NCBI GenBank assembly: GCA_037013495.1
Contig: CM072811.1
Location: 19,124,159 to 19,188,158 of the forward strand
DNA length: 64,000 bases
DNA from: Hippophae tibetana
Taxonomy: Eukaryota > Streptophyta > Magnoliopsida > Rosales > Elaeagnaceae
Direction of reading: 5' to 3'
Under the pieces are notes generated by a model. The model had not been told where the DNA came from. It was given only the letters and a program-made list of their open reading frames with translations, and did not search any database. Positions within the stretch are counted from its first letter, which is position 1, and each line of letters starts with the position of its first letter. The position numbers and the translations under genes are program-made. Below, one piece after another: positions 11,183 to 23,380 of this stretch.

Positions 11183-14100
11183 GATTAAGTTTCATTCATA
11201 TCAATAAAGTCTTCATCTTGGGTTCTTTTTAAGTATTCATCAAATTCTTCTTTGTTTAAGAATTCTTTTAATGGTTCTTCTTCAGGTTTTCTCTTTTTAT
11301 GAGTAACTGAAGATGTTTCAAATTCAATTTCTTGATCCCTCACCAAACTAGCTGCGTATGGAGTGTCAGATTTAGATGTGGATTCATCATCAAAGGATAA
11401 TAAGTTTATTTCATAATTAAAATGTGATAATAATAATTCATATTCAAGATAGGTTTTTTGAATTTATTTTAGTAATCGTTGTCTTTCTTCTATTCTTAAT
11501 GTTGGATCTCTATAAAGATGTCTCCAATAAATAAGAATTTTGACAAAGTTATTATGTTCTATTTTATTATATTTATGAGTTTGAAAAATGTTAATTTCTT
11601 TAGTCCCATAAAATAATCTCAAAGGTGTATTACTTCCAAGACTATTCATACAATATTGCTAATATATATTTTCATCTATTTTTTCTAATAAGAATTCAAT
11701 CTTATTTTTGGTTTCTAATTTAAGATTAAGATTTTCAATTTTTCTAATATGAGTTAATTGGTTTTCAAATTTGCCAATACTAATACTAAATTCTAGAATA
11801 TTTAGTTTCTTTTCTAAGTGAGTTTAATTAATCATTTGGTATTATTCAAGGCTTTTTAACTAACTTTCTAACATACCTATTATAGAGTTTATGCTTCCAC
11901 TAATAATACTCAGATTATTTTCTAACTTTTTGTGTATATGAAATACATGCCTAAATTCATAGATTTCTTTTTCTATCCATGAACTAATACATTTTATATT
12001 AGATTGTTGTTAATTATTCATGAAGTTTTTGATGGTAACTAAAATCTCCTATCACTTAATGTTTCTAATGCTTAAAACCAAAAGTTTTTCCTTATACCAG
12101 TCTTATTAGATGAACAAGGTTCTAAAATGAGAAATTATAGGCTTTAAAACAGTAATAGATATATGGGGTTTTTCAAAAACCTTAGAATAAAAACAACAAT
12201 AATATATATAATTTATTAGTTCAATTATAGTGTAACCAGCAGATCCTAAGCTCTCATACCAATATAGGATTGCCTAATGAGATATTAATTGTAACTTTTA
12301 ACAAAGTATGAGGACAATAAATATATATATCCACTAGGATACTACGAGAATTAGGAGATATCACTACAATACTTTAATAATAATGAACTTGTATAAAGAT
12401 AAAGAAATAAACCTTATTATTATAAAGATAAGGCTACTATTACAATAGAGTAGTATTTTACAAAGAGAAACTTTTCTTCCTATAGAATACTATTGTAAAG
12501 GATTTTTTTCTATTTTGTTTCTTATGCCTATAGTGCATTGCTAGAGACTCCTAATTATAGAATGAAATTTTTGGATTTCAATGGGTTTCAGATCCATCTG
12601 AATTCTCTAATTTTGATAGATTCCTTGCATGTGCAGGATAAAGGTGTAGTCATTCAAAGGTTATCTGCTACATTTATTCATTGAGTCTACTACGCTTCCA
12701 TAATATTTATTATATTATGGAATTATTTATTAGCAGCACTTAGTGGACTCTGAGCCTCTTGATAGGAAGATTCCATATCTTCAACATACAATGACAACTC
12801 ACATGACATATCTAAATTATTTCTTCTAGCAAGATTCTCCAATATCTTTTCTAACTCTTTTTTTTATTCTTCAAATCTATCATAATCGATGGGAAGTTTT
12901 GTAACAAACAGTCTTTTGTTATCTGTTACCATAAATGGTCTTTTATCTTCTAATTTAGATAAGATTTCTTTGACAATTTGAGATGTATGGATGAAATTTT
13001 ACATCCAATACTCTTTTGTACTCATGGTTTGAATTAAATCTTTAGAATTATTGAAGGGTTCTGCTCCAAAATTGTTGCTAACCACCATATTTGATAAGGT
13101 TGAAAGAATTTTTCTCTTTCATGTCATCCAATCGTGTTAAGTATTTGAAAAAATTATAATTTTTTTTGCATAATAATAAACCATGGATTTGATCTTCATT
13201 GAGAACTGTATTAATTCCATCATATTAAGACTTTAAAAATTGTCTTATTAGTAATTCCACCTTCAATATCTTTTATATGTTATAAATCATGATTAACAAA
13301 TATAGTTAATTTAGAAAATCCATCAATAAGATTAATTGATTATCTATTTCTTTGAAAAATTTATTTTATTTTAGGTTTATGATCTTCAATTCTATTTTTG
13401 ATATTCTAGAATATTTCTTGTTGTCCATATTCTAATAATATTTTAGCTTTTTCAAATAAATGGATCATTTTGATTTTTTTCCAAAATTGGATCAAGAAAT
13501 TCACTTTTAAGTATATTTGATAATTAAAGAAAATTTCTTGTTTTCTCAAAATTACTATCATCTTCCTAATTAATTTGTTTAATCATTTGAAAATATAGTT
13601 CTTTAAGATTTGATAGTGTAGTTGTTTCTTTAACTATCTTTTATATTAATTGAGTCATGTGTTTTTTAAATTTTTTCTGTATGATTCCTCTAGAATATAT
13701 GTTTTTAATAATCCATTGAGTTCCTCATAAAAGTTGTTTGGAATACTGGGATTATAAATTTTTTTGATGTCTTGTTTAGACATAAAATGAGCAAAATTAG
13801 ACTTTATTTGATATGCATCAAATGCTTGTTTAGCTTCTTTAAGAGAATCATATGCTTGATAACAAATATCTTTTTGCCTTATTTACTTGATAGCGATAAG
13901 CATTCTAAGAAACGTATATTTTGGGATGATGGCTTCTGAAAACGGCATAACATGTTTTCTTTTTGTAACATTTGTTTATTCTACATTTTTGCCTTCTTAG
14001 CAATGATATTCCAATATCTTGGAGGGTTTTTTCGATCTACAAAACTGAATTCACATTTGGTTAATAATCTTCATAAATAATCTACAATAAAGTTTTTAGT

Positions 14101-14385
14101 GTTTTTAAATGTTCTATTTCAAAACTATAAATATCAATTTAGTTATACCATTTTAATCTCTTCTTTCAAAATTATTTCTTTTGCTATATAAAAAATCTTT
14201 AACTGTTTGATTATTAGTTCTAATAATAAAATTATCTGGAGTTAAATAAATATGAAAATGTTTAATAGTAAGTTTTATTGTTAATAATTCTTTTTAATAT
14301 TACACTTAATTTTATTTGGCTTAAATTTACTAAAATTATATCTATAAATTAATTCTCTTTTTACAAAAAAAAAAAAAAACTTTTA
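11183..14385 (-). mobile_element. Endogenous caulimovirid copy 1, right fragment (RNase H end, downstream ORF, primer site, start of ORF1)
   Basis: Minus-strand continuation of the fossil at 1-3,510. From 14,330 to about 14,000 there is an RNase H C-terminal region, with recognisable words such as FIIRTNN and YSFEIEHLK. From about 13,980 to 12,720 lies the remnant of a downstream ORF of unknown function. Then comes an intergenic region with a tRNA-Met-type primer site at 12,261, and from about 12,020 to 11,190 the remnant of the first ORF, including a helical segment and an acidic C-terminal part. RNase H at this end and RT/RNase H at the other end imply nearly one full circular genome, permuted, or part of a tandem integrant. 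It is broken, with many interruptions, and is old. Confidence 0.7.
12245..12261 (-). other. Caulimovirid primer binding site (tRNA-Met type)
   Basis: On the minus strand TGGTATGAGAGCTTAGG differs by few bases from the complement of plant initiator tRNA-Met (TGGTATCAGAGC). It lies between the downstream-ORF remnant and the first-ORF remnant, where Caulimoviridae carry their minus-strand DNA primer site. Confidence 0.65.
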
Positions 14386-15094
14386 TCTAACGACATCTGC
14401 AAAAAGAAAACAATAATATAATATATAAATGATATTAAGATATAGAGAGAGTATCAAAACTACGCTTACGCATTAGAGTCTACGTCTTGAAAAGAATTCG
14501 ACTCTAAATTCTCAACAACCAGAGCATCATCGTCTTAAATCTCCATAAAAAAAATGTGGTAAGTTATATTTGAAGATGTTACTCATAAAGATTAGCCAGT
14601 TGAAAATTGATGACAGTCTTGAACCAGTGAAGTTTACACTCATGAATACCAGCAACTTGAAAACTTCACTGGACAGAATCTCATCTGTATTACAACCAGG
14701 AGTTCATATTTTTTCAAACTTGGATTGCTGATCTGCACTACATAGAATAGGCGTTGCAAAGGTCCTTCATAACATCCCACATTCACACATATCCCCTTGT
14801 CTAAGTACCACATCCCATTTGAAGATTGTTGAAGACCTTAGGCCCTTGAAATTTGTACTTAATTTTTTTCAATTGAAAATCCATTTGTACCAAGTAGAGT
14901 TTCAAATTTTGACTCCAAGAACTGAAACAACTGACTTCCATAGCTCTTGTTGCACTCCATGATATTATATTAAAGAGAACAAACTTAATTGAGATTATAC
15001 ATTCTATTAGGTGAAGAAGCCGCAACAGGAAATTAGCACTCTATAACTAACCAATGGAAAATGGCAGATATCTTCAAGTATTGTGAGAGATCAA
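14386..15094. other. Unassigned DNA between caulimovirid copy 1 and the Copia element
   Basis: An A-rich run (14,364-14,379) and mixed-composition DNA. Before the Copia insertion this stretch was joined to 22,645 onward, where a minus-strand coding remnant lies. The open minus-strand piece at 14,801-15,025 is short and not recognised. Confidence 0.4.
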
Positions 15095-15099
15095 TTACA

Positions 15100-15707
15100 T
15101 GCTAGAAAACTTGAATAAAAATTTTAATTTTCAGTTTCAATTTTTAACTTTCCGTTTCTTTGGAAAATTAATTTTTTCTGTTTCTCTGCTTCAATTTCAG
15201 CTTCTATTTCTCTGCTTAAGCATCAATTCTCAACTTCTGTTTCTGTATAATTCTTTTATAAATAAAGAAGAAAGTTGAGAAGAAAAATACAAAAGAAAAT
15301 TGAGAAGAAAAACCGAGAAGTGAAGAGAAGAAGAAAGGAAAGCAACTGAGAAGAAAAGAGAATGGAAAGAGAAGAAAGAGAAATTGGAAAAGAAAAACAA
15401 AAGAAAAGAAAAGAAAAGTAAGAAAAAAAAGGCAAAAAAGGTAATATATATATTGTTTTTTTATTTTATTTTTTTTATATTTTTTATTTAGATTTGTGTT
15501 CATTTAATAGAGTTTGTACACTTTAAAATTTGTAGAATTATAATCAATTGTATAAGTTTATTATTATTTAATCGTTGTATTATAGATGATAAGTTTCCGT
15601 CATTTTCAAACACGCACGGTGAACGAAAAAAATATCTTAAAGATACTGTGTGATACACAGAGCTCGATTATTATTTTTTATTTAAATTATATATTATTTA
15701 CATTTTG

Positions 15708-15745
<38 letters not shown>

Positions 15746-15790
15746 AATAATTTTATTCTTAAATTGTTTGTATGTGTATTATTTCTTACA
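15100..15790 (+). repeat. Copia 5' LTR
   Basis: It begins TGCTAGAAAACTTG and ends TTTCTTACA. It includes a purine-rich tract (15,260-15,440) and the phrase 'cacggtgaac' (near 15,617), both repeated in the 3' LTR. Confidence 0.85.
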
Positions 15791-16409
15791 ATCTTAAGAT
15801 AATTTCTCCTCTTATTTTTTGGGTAAACAAATACAAAAAAAATTAATAAATATTTTGAGAAAAACAAATTATTTATAATATGTTATATATATTTATTCTG
15901 CTATATATCTTCTATTATAATTACCATTCATTTTTTACATTTTTATTAATCCATTTCATCGTATAATTAATATTAAGTTTTATTAATTTTGTTCTTATAT
16001 TAAATTAATTGTAATTTATTTTACTTGATTCTATCACTTTATGTATTGTTGTCATTATTAATTATTTTATATAATTTTTATGTTTTTTTAATACTTATAT
16101 TTTTATTAATTATTTTTGTTTTTTTATTTTGTATTACTAATCTTAATTTTCTTTACTTTATATTTTTATATTATTTTACTATATATATATATTATAATTT
16201 TATAAATAAATAATTTTTTTATTTTTAAATTATTTAATCACTATAATTAATGAAATTACAAATATATATGTAAATTAACATATTTATATCATTTATTTAT
16301 TTGTTATATATATATATATATATATATATATAATCTAAAACTTTATTCGTTGATTCTTAAAACTTATATTGCTATTTGTGTATTGAATAGAAAATATAAA
16401 GAAAAGATT
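15791..16409. other. Copia leader region, very AT-rich
   Basis: Non-coding DNA between the 5' LTR and gag, with two TA-repeats (around 16,180 and 16,308-16,332). No primer binding site is obvious. Confidence 0.5.
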
Positions 16410-17440
16410 ATGGAATCTGAAATGACCACTCGAGTGTCCTGAACGGAAATTCCAACTGTGAATGTTGCTGACCCTATTGTGGGTGGTTCTATTGGGAACC
16501 AAATGATGAGGCCTTCTATGGCTCATAGGGTAACCCTGATGTTACCAGTTTCTCTTCCAATGGACCATGTTGTGGTAGGGAAGCCAGAGAATTTTAATGG
16601 CTTGAACTTTAAGAGATAGAGGAGTAAGATGATGTTCTATCTCACCATCTTGAATTTAGCAAGTTCTTGATTGAAAAAGCTCCCGATCAACCTGAGGATG
16701 AGCAAGATTTTTAGTCTGCTAGTGTTATTGAAGTATGGAAGCATTCTGATTATATATGTCAGAACTATGTTCTAAATAGTCTAAACAATTCCTTGTATAA
16801 TGAGTACAATAAGAAAAAGACGACCAAAGACTTGTGGGAATCATTGGACCAGAAGTATGAAACTGAAAATTTCAGTGCCAAGAATTTTTGGTCAGTCATT
16901 TTCTTGATTATAAGATGGTAGACTCTAAATCGATATGCAGTCAGGCATGTGAAATCCAAGATATCATAACAAAGATGTATGATGAAGGGATGGTACTTAG
17001 TGAAACCTTCCAAGTTGTAGATATTATTGAAAAGTTACCCCTTTCATGGATAAGGTTCAAGGCCTACCTTAAGCACAAGCGAAGGGAAGTGTCTTTGAAA
17101 GACTTACTGATAAAATTCAAAGTGGAAGAAGACAACAAGGTTTCTTCTAAAAGAGGTTATATCTTATCAACATCTAAGGCTAATGTGATAGAACATAGTC
17201 AAAGTTCAAAACACAATATGAATAAGGGAAAGTTGGATAAATGGTCTAAATTGGGACCTAGAGTAGGAACTTTTAAGAAGTCAAGCTTCAGAAGGATTTT
17301 CTATGACTGTCAGAGGGCAAGGTATAAAGCCTCAAATTGCAGGTTTTCAAAAAAAAATAGAAATTTTGAGGCAAACATGGTTGATGAAATCTCTCATGAT
17401 ATCTTTGACATTGACTTGTGTGCAGTCATTTTGAGGTAAA
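16410..17440 (+). pseudogene. Copia gag remnant
   Basis: It starts near an ATG at 16,410 (MESEMTTR). The middle part carries typical Copia gag words such as KLPLSWIRFKAYLKH and a basic region followed by the trace of a zinc knuckle near 17,290-17,340. Part of the Copia fossil at 15,095-22,644; broken. Confidence 0.75.
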
Positions 17441-20370
17441 CTTGGTAGGATCAAACCCAAAAAAGTGGTGGATTTACACTGGTGTAACAAGACATGTATG
17501 CTTAAATAAAGGGTTATTCATTACTTTTGAAGCAGAGAAAGATGGAGATAAGCTCTTAATGGAAAATTATGGCACATTAGTCATTCAAGGGCAAGGCCAG
17601 GTCAAATTGAAGATGACCTCTAGGAAGGAGTTTACATTCAACAATGTATTCTATATTCCATACATCCATAAGAATCTTGTTTTTGGCTCATTGATAAACA
17701 AGCATGGCTTTCAGATGGTGTTTAAATCTGATAAGGTCGTTGTGACCAAAAATAGAATGTTTGTAGGAAAGGGATATATATTTGATGGGCTATTTAAGCT
17801 CAATGTAATGACTATAAAAACTAAGAATATTAATAAGATTAATTATTCTGCTTATTTGCTTGAGTCCTCCAACTTGTGGAATGGTAGACTAGGTCATGTT
17901 AATTACGATACATTACGAAGACTAATTAACATGGAACACATACCCACGTTCCAAATAGATTCAAAGTATAAGTATAAGACTTGTGTGGAGGAAACAATGA
18001 CTAGGTCATCGTTTTATTTGATTGAAAGGAACATTGAACCCCTTGACTTAATCTATAGTGATATATGTGATTGGAAATTTCCCCAAACAATAGGTGGCAA
18101 CAAGTATTTTATTACTTTTTTATGATAGCACGAAATATTGCTATGTGTATTTGCTTAAAAGCAAAGATGAAGCTATATAGAAACTTATTCTTTATAAAAA
18201 TAGAAGTTGAGAATCAACTCAACAAGAAGATCAAGGTACTACGTAGTGATTGTGATAGTGAATATGAGGCATCGTTTGGTGAATTTTGTGCACAACACGG
18301 ATTTATTTATGAAACCACATCTCCTTATTCACCTCAATAAAATTGAGTTATTGAATGTAAGAATCGTACCTTGAAAGAAATAATGAATGCAATGATATTA
18401 AGTTTTGGGTTGCCACAGAACTTGTGAGGGGAAGCTATTTTTTTAGCTAAGTACTTTTTAAATAAAGTAACTCGAAAAAAACACATAAGACACCCTATGA
18501 ATTATTTAAAAGAAGGGTACTTGTATATAAATATTTATGAGTGTGAGGGTGTCTTGTATAAGTGGTTGTACCTATACCTAAGAAAGTGAAGATATGTCCA
18601 AAAATAATAGATTGCATCTTCATTGGATATGCACATAATAGTAGTGCTTATCATTTTCTTGTGTATGAGTCAAAGATCCCCAAACATACACAAGAACATG
18701 GCAATGGAATCAAGGAATGCATCATTCTTTGAACATGTATTTCCAGGTAATTCTCAACAAACATATGAGACTATAAATGAAGATAGTCAAAACAAAGAAC
18801 CATAACAAGAGGTTGAAGTTGAACTCAGAGGTAGCAAGAGGACTAGGACAAAAACGTCTTATGGTTCAAAGTTTTGACCTATTTTCTAGAAAGTGAACCT
18901 CAAACCTATGAAGAGGCTATGAATTCTTCCGAAGGACCTCAATGGAAAAAATCCATTAATAGTGAAATTGAATCCATTCTGAAAAATCTCACTTGGAAAC
19001 TAGTTGATTTACCTCTAAGTAGTAAAACACTAGGGTCTAAGTGGATTTTCACAATAAAACATAAATTAGATGGATCAATTGATAAGTACAAGTCTACCTT
19101 GTAATTGAGGGATACAAACAACGACATGCCCTTGATTACTTTGATACTTATTCTCCTGTGACAAGAATAACATCTATAAGGATGATAATTGCAATCGTAG
19201 CTCTATGAAATTTTGAAATACATCAAATGGATGTAAATATAACCTTTCTAAATGGAGAGTTAGATGAAGAAATCTGTATGGACCAACCTAAGGGTTGCTC
19301 ATGCCTAGGAAAAAATGAAAGGTCTATAAATTGGTGAAGTCTTTACATGTCTTGAAACTAGCACCAAAATAATGGCATGAAAATTTTGATAATGCCATGA
19401 GGACAAATGGCTTTAAAATCAATGAATGTGAAAAATGTGTATATGTTAAGGACAAAGAAGATGGTTATGTTATCTTGTGTCTTTACATTGATGACATGCT
19501 AATTGTGGGTAGTAATGATCAAATCTACTAAGTCTATGTTGAATTCAAGATTTGATATAAAAGACATGGGGCCTACTGATGTAATTCTAGGAATTAAGAT
19601 ATCAAGGATATCAAGCAGTCTCATTCTAAGCCAATGTCATTATGTTGATAAAATACTTGAGAAATTCAACAAGGGTGATTCTGGAATTATGAGAACATAA
19701 GTAGAGTAAATCTATACCTATCCAAGAATAAAAGTGAGAGTTTATCTCAACTAGAATATTCTATAGTGATAGAAAGTCTTATGTACTTGATGAGTTATAC
19801 GAGACCAGATATAGCTTACACTGTAAGCAGACTAAGTAAATATACTAATAATCTAGGATCTAATCATTGGAAAGGTATTACAAGACTATTTAGATACTTA
19901 AGATATACACATAGCTATGGACTACACTATATAAGATATCTAGCTATATTAGAAGGATACATTGATGCAAATTGGATATCTGATATAAAAGAGTCAAAGT
20001 CTACTAGTGGATATGTATTTATACTAGGTGGTGCAACTATTTCATAGAAGTCCTCTAAATAGACATGCATTGTTAGATCCACCATGGAATCTGAGTTCAT
20101 CGCTTTGGATAAATGTGGCAAAGAAACTGAATGGATATGAAATTTTGTAAAGGATATTCGTAAGTGGATAAAGCCTGTATCTACAATATGCATTCATTAT
20201 GATTGTTAATCTACTACTGGCAAGGCAAGGAGCAATATGTATAATGGTAAGTCTAAACATATACGTCATAGACATAATACCATTAGACAACTACTCTCAA
20301 CTGGGGGTATCTCCATGACTATGTGAAGTCAAAAGATAACATAGCTAATCCCTTAACTAAATGGTTAAAT
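17418..20370 (+). pseudogene. Copia pol remnant (protease, integrase, RT, RNase H)
   Basis: Recognisable blocks are KKWWIYTGVTRHVC (protease active-site neighbourhood), LWNGRLGHVNYDTL (GAG-pre-integrase), the integrase core with EYEASFGEFCAQHGF, the RT region with SKWIFTIKHKLDGS and YIDDML, and RNase H with SRLSKYTNN and ADSKS-like words. The order is that of Ty1/Copia. The polyprotein is broken in many places and cannot be active. Confidence 0.85.
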
Positions 20371-21017
20371 TGAGAGTTAGTTGATAAGTCATTGAGAGGA
20401 ATAGGAATGAAGCTCATGAATGAATAAATATTTGTAAAGGAAACCCAACCTATTTTACTAGAGATCCCAAGATCTAGGTTCAAAGGTACAATCTATGTGT
20501 GTGAGATCACTGTGGGGGTTTACCCTCAAGTCCATTCTTATGATGAAAATAGTGACACTCGTAAGATACGGGATAACCTAAGGCTTTTAACAATTCTTAT
20601 GAAAATAATATCGAGTAGAGTATATGGATTACTCTTTGTGGTTTACTTTTAAAGATAAGAGATCACCTATGTGAAGGAGGAGTGAGGCTGCTTCAAAAGA
20701 GAATTCTCTAGGGCACAATTCTTTATAGACTCTCACAAAACCATGCATATATTCATGGTCAAAACGAACATTACAGTGCGAATTGAATTGTGTCACGAAA
20801 GATTCTTGTGTGAAGTATGTCATCGCTTATATAAAAGGTAGAAAAGTTCAAGGATATTGTGTCTACTCGTTAATCAGTAGGGTAAATATACTTTCACAAA
20901 GGAAGGTTCAAATGGTAATACCTACCTATCCTATACAAGTTTCGATCTGTTCAACTCTATTTCCATATCAAAATTTGAATTAAAATCTATGTCAATTTTT
21001 ATTCATGTGAGGGATTT
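20371..21017. other. Copia 3' non-coding region
   Basis: DNA between RNase H and the 3' LTR. A purine-rich run (gtgagggattt, near 21,007) just before the LTR is the probable polypurine tract. No gene seen. Confidence 0.5.
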
Positions 21018-22639
21018 TTAGAAAACATGATTAAAAATTTCAATTTCTAGTCACCATTTTTAATTTTCCATTACCTTTGATTTTTATTTCTTCCATTTCT
21101 CTAGAAAATTAATTTCTTCCTTTGCTCTTCTGGTTCTCTGTTTATTTCTCTACTTCAATTTCATCTTCCATTTCTCTACTCAAGCATCTATTCTTAGCTT
21201 ATGTTTATGTATAATTCTTCTATGAATAGAAAAGAAATATGAGAAGGAAAATAAAGAAAAAAAATGAGAACGAAATTAAGAAGAAAATAGAAAAGAAAAA
21301 CAAATAAGTGAAAAGAAGAAGAAATGGAAGGAGCTGAGAAGAGAAGAAAGGAAAGAGAAGAAAGGGAAAAGGGAAAATAATAAAGAAAAATAAGTAAAAA
21401 GAAGATTTGAACTTTGTCTCGTGAGCTTTTACTTCCTTTCATTTAAGGCAACATTGGAACTTTTTGCCATCTAATGTAGTCTATTTCGGTCTTATTTGTA
21501 TGGTTTTCTAATAAATAGATCTTTAGTCTCCTATGGTACCAGTCACCCTAGGTCCAAAAAGAAAGGAATACTCTGACTCCACGACAAAAGACACTTTCTT
21601 CCTTCCAAACCCCTAATCCCCGTCTTCCCTACCGTTATTTACTTGCAAAAATAGCTGCCTTTGAAAAGAAGATTTTACAGTAGTGCTTTCTTTCGTCTTT
21701 CTATCTTTGATTTGAGTCTTGCTTTTCTCCTTGTTGGCATGGTTCCACGGGTCGATTCCAAAAGGCAACTTAATAGGGAAAGGCCTTCGACTCTTGACTT
21801 TCAGGTAGAGCAACCTTTGACGGAAATTCTTTAACAAACTAAGGCGATCAATCCCTATAGAATTGTATCACTAGCAACCCCTGTTAAGCCTGAGGTAGCT
21901 TCTTAATCTACCCTATCAATTCATTTTCTTACGAAACGACCTGAATGAGCTGAAAATCTGAACATTTCCTTCATCCTTGCTCTACCTATATAGACTATCC
22001 AGATAGAGATTACTTGGAAACTACTTAAATATGCTTCCCGTTTTCGAAAGCAACTGATGTTGAGACTGAAAGAGCAACGAATTGATTGCCTTCTGGCCTT
22101 GGAAGGGACTCGAAATGTATTATGGCCTATTTAAGTCCCACCCTAAGATCAAGGAATCGAAGGTCTGCACGCACGTGGAGAGGGGCATCTGGGGCTTGGT
22201 TTTTGTCTTTTCATGTTTCCTCACCCTAGGTCGAGTCCAATCGTTCGTATTCCATCCAATCGAGGATTTCTTTAAGCTAAGCAGATTAGTTCCATTCTCG
22301 TAAAAGGTGTAAAAAAGCAATTTATGTTTTCTATTTTTGTTGTATATTTTCTATCTAGAGTTAGGTTTCTTTAATAGAGGTCGGACACTTTAAAATTCAT
22401 ATAATAATAAACTATGATATAAGTTTATTATTATTTAATCGTTATATTCTATGAGATAAGTTTACGTCGTTCTTAAACACCCACGGTGAACAAAAAAAAT
22501 ATTTTAAGAACATTGTGTGATGCACATGCCTTAATTATTATTTTTATTTTTCCTATTTAAATTTTGTGTATATATATATTTTTAATTTTAATAAAATAAT
22601 TTTATTCTTAAATTGTTTGTTCGTGTATTATTTTCTACA
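21018..22639 (+). repeat. Copia 3' LTR with internal foreign block
   Basis: 21,018-21,404 matches the first half of the 5' LTR (same purine-rich tract). 22,305-22,639 matches the second half, ending TTTTCTACA. The intervening block is unrelated to the 5' LTR and is described separately. Confidence 0.8.
21405..22304. other. Probable nuclear mitochondrial DNA insertion (NUMT)
   Basis: About 900 bp, visibly more GC-rich than everything around it, with little of the A/T-run texture of the window. It interrupts the Copia 3' LTR: the 5' LTR lacks it and LTR similarity resumes on both sides. Its base texture (for example 'ctttccttcatccttgc', 'gggaaaggccttcgactc') resembles plant mitochondrial spacer DNA. 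No mitochondrial gene was recognised, and short open frames on both strands look incidental. The alternative is a piece of unrelated nuclear DNA. Confidence 0.5.
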
Positions 22640-22679
22640 TTACATTGCATAGTGTTCCTACAAATTTCCTTTAGCCATG

Positions 22680-23380
22680 AACCATAAAACTCCCTTTTTT
22701 GTTATTCGTAAAACTCAGGATTGAAAAATTAATTATCAAGAATCCAAACTTCTTCATTGTTAAGGCCAATTGGTTGCTATGTAGAAACTCAAAAACTAAA
22801 AAAAATTGGCTTATCATACTTCCCAAAGAAAATCCATTAGGTGGAAAAAATCCTCCATATAACATAGGTTTACATCTCTCCCAATACGTTTTCTAGAAAT
22901 AAGGAGTAAGCATGAGCATCTTTTCCTTTAATAAGTCATCATTGACATGTGATAAGCCCACAAATTCAATTGGCACTAATTTTTCTCCCTCAAGGACAAT
23001 TAATTCCCCTTGCATAAGTGTTTTGTCTAACAAAACCACAATAGACTTGCTGACTTTAATTTCTTTATGGAATTCAGAACCTACACTGGTCATAAGAAGG
23101 TTGCTTATAGTTTCATTAAGATCTAGGATTAGTTTCTCAGCTAGGTTAGGATAGGTTTTTGACTATTATCCTCATCCAATATTTCAACCTCTTTAATGTC
23201 TATATCAATGTTCTCGTCATTACCACCAAACACTTCAAGATGGGTTTGAGTAGCATGTTCTTCTTTAAGAACTTCAAAGTCACCATCGACATTTTCCATT
23301 GTGCAATTCCCAATCATGGATTTGATAAAAGGATCAAGCTCGGGGTTATTGCATGGTTGTGTTGAATTATGTTGTCACTA
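22680..23380 (-). pseudogene. Unidentified minus-strand coding remnant
   Basis: On the minus strand the frames give long protein-like runs, for example ELIVLEGEKLVPIEF followed by VGLSHVNDDLL, an acidic run with DIDIKEVEILDEDN upstream, and a hydrophobic run with FSLGSMISQFFLVFEF downstream. The runs follow one another in order over about 700 bp but not in one uninterrupted frame. I do not recognise the family; a degraded host gene or part of a retroelement polyprotein are both possible. Confidence 0.35.

Larger units (their letters stand above)
3511..11183. mobile_element. CACTA-type DNA transposon (A), decayed, with nested insertions
   Basis: The left end reads CACTACTAAAATAGTG at 3,511, the classic CACTA terminus. 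Subterminal repeats of the type 'ggtctcggtcttttataagacc' (shortened here) occur just inside the left end (3,529-3,640) and near the right end (8,345-8,600 and 10,990-11,155). The right terminus is degraded ('gttctactag', about 11,175-11,183), so the exact end and the 3-bp target duplication are uncertain. No transposase was recognised; the interior is AT-rich with possible exon remnants. A second CACTA-like left end (CACTACTACAAAATTG) lies at 8,750, so two related non-autonomous elements may be nested. A TRIM array and a solo LTR sit inside. Both flanks are caulimovirid sequence of the same strand, which supports the overall boundaries. Confidence 0.6.
15095..22644 (+). mobile_element. Ty1/Copia LTR retrotransposon, decayed
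   Basis: A plus-strand Copia fossil. The 5-bp target duplication TTACA is exact at 15,095-15,099 and 22,640-22,644. The 5' LTR is 15,100-15,790 and the 3' LTR is about 21,018-22,639, the latter enlarged by a foreign block of about 0.9 kb. Recognisable parts in order are gag (from 16,410), a protease region with a VTRHVC word (near 17,490), integrase (about 17,900-18,400), reverse transcriptase with a YIDDML motif (near 19,490) and RNase H (19,770-20,360). Protease-integrase-RT order defines Ty1/Copia. The LTRs have diverged substantially by eye and the coding region has well over ten interruptions, so the element is old. No clear primer site was found after the 5' LTR. Confidence 0.9.

Noticed and set aside
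15216-15503. 95-codon minus-strand open frame, rich in Phe and Leu
   Set aside because: It is the complement of the purine-rich tract in the Copia LTR; the same artefact recurs at 21,194-21,442 in the other LTR.
16025-16213. Hydrophobic plus-strand open frame resembling a membrane peptide
   Set aside because: T-rich low-complexity DNA in the Copia leader; a compositional artefact.
22082-22303. 73-codon plus-strand open frame in the higher-GC block
   Set aside because: A similar-sized frame lies opposite on the minus strand, and no known mitochondrial or plastid protein was recognised; most likely incidental.
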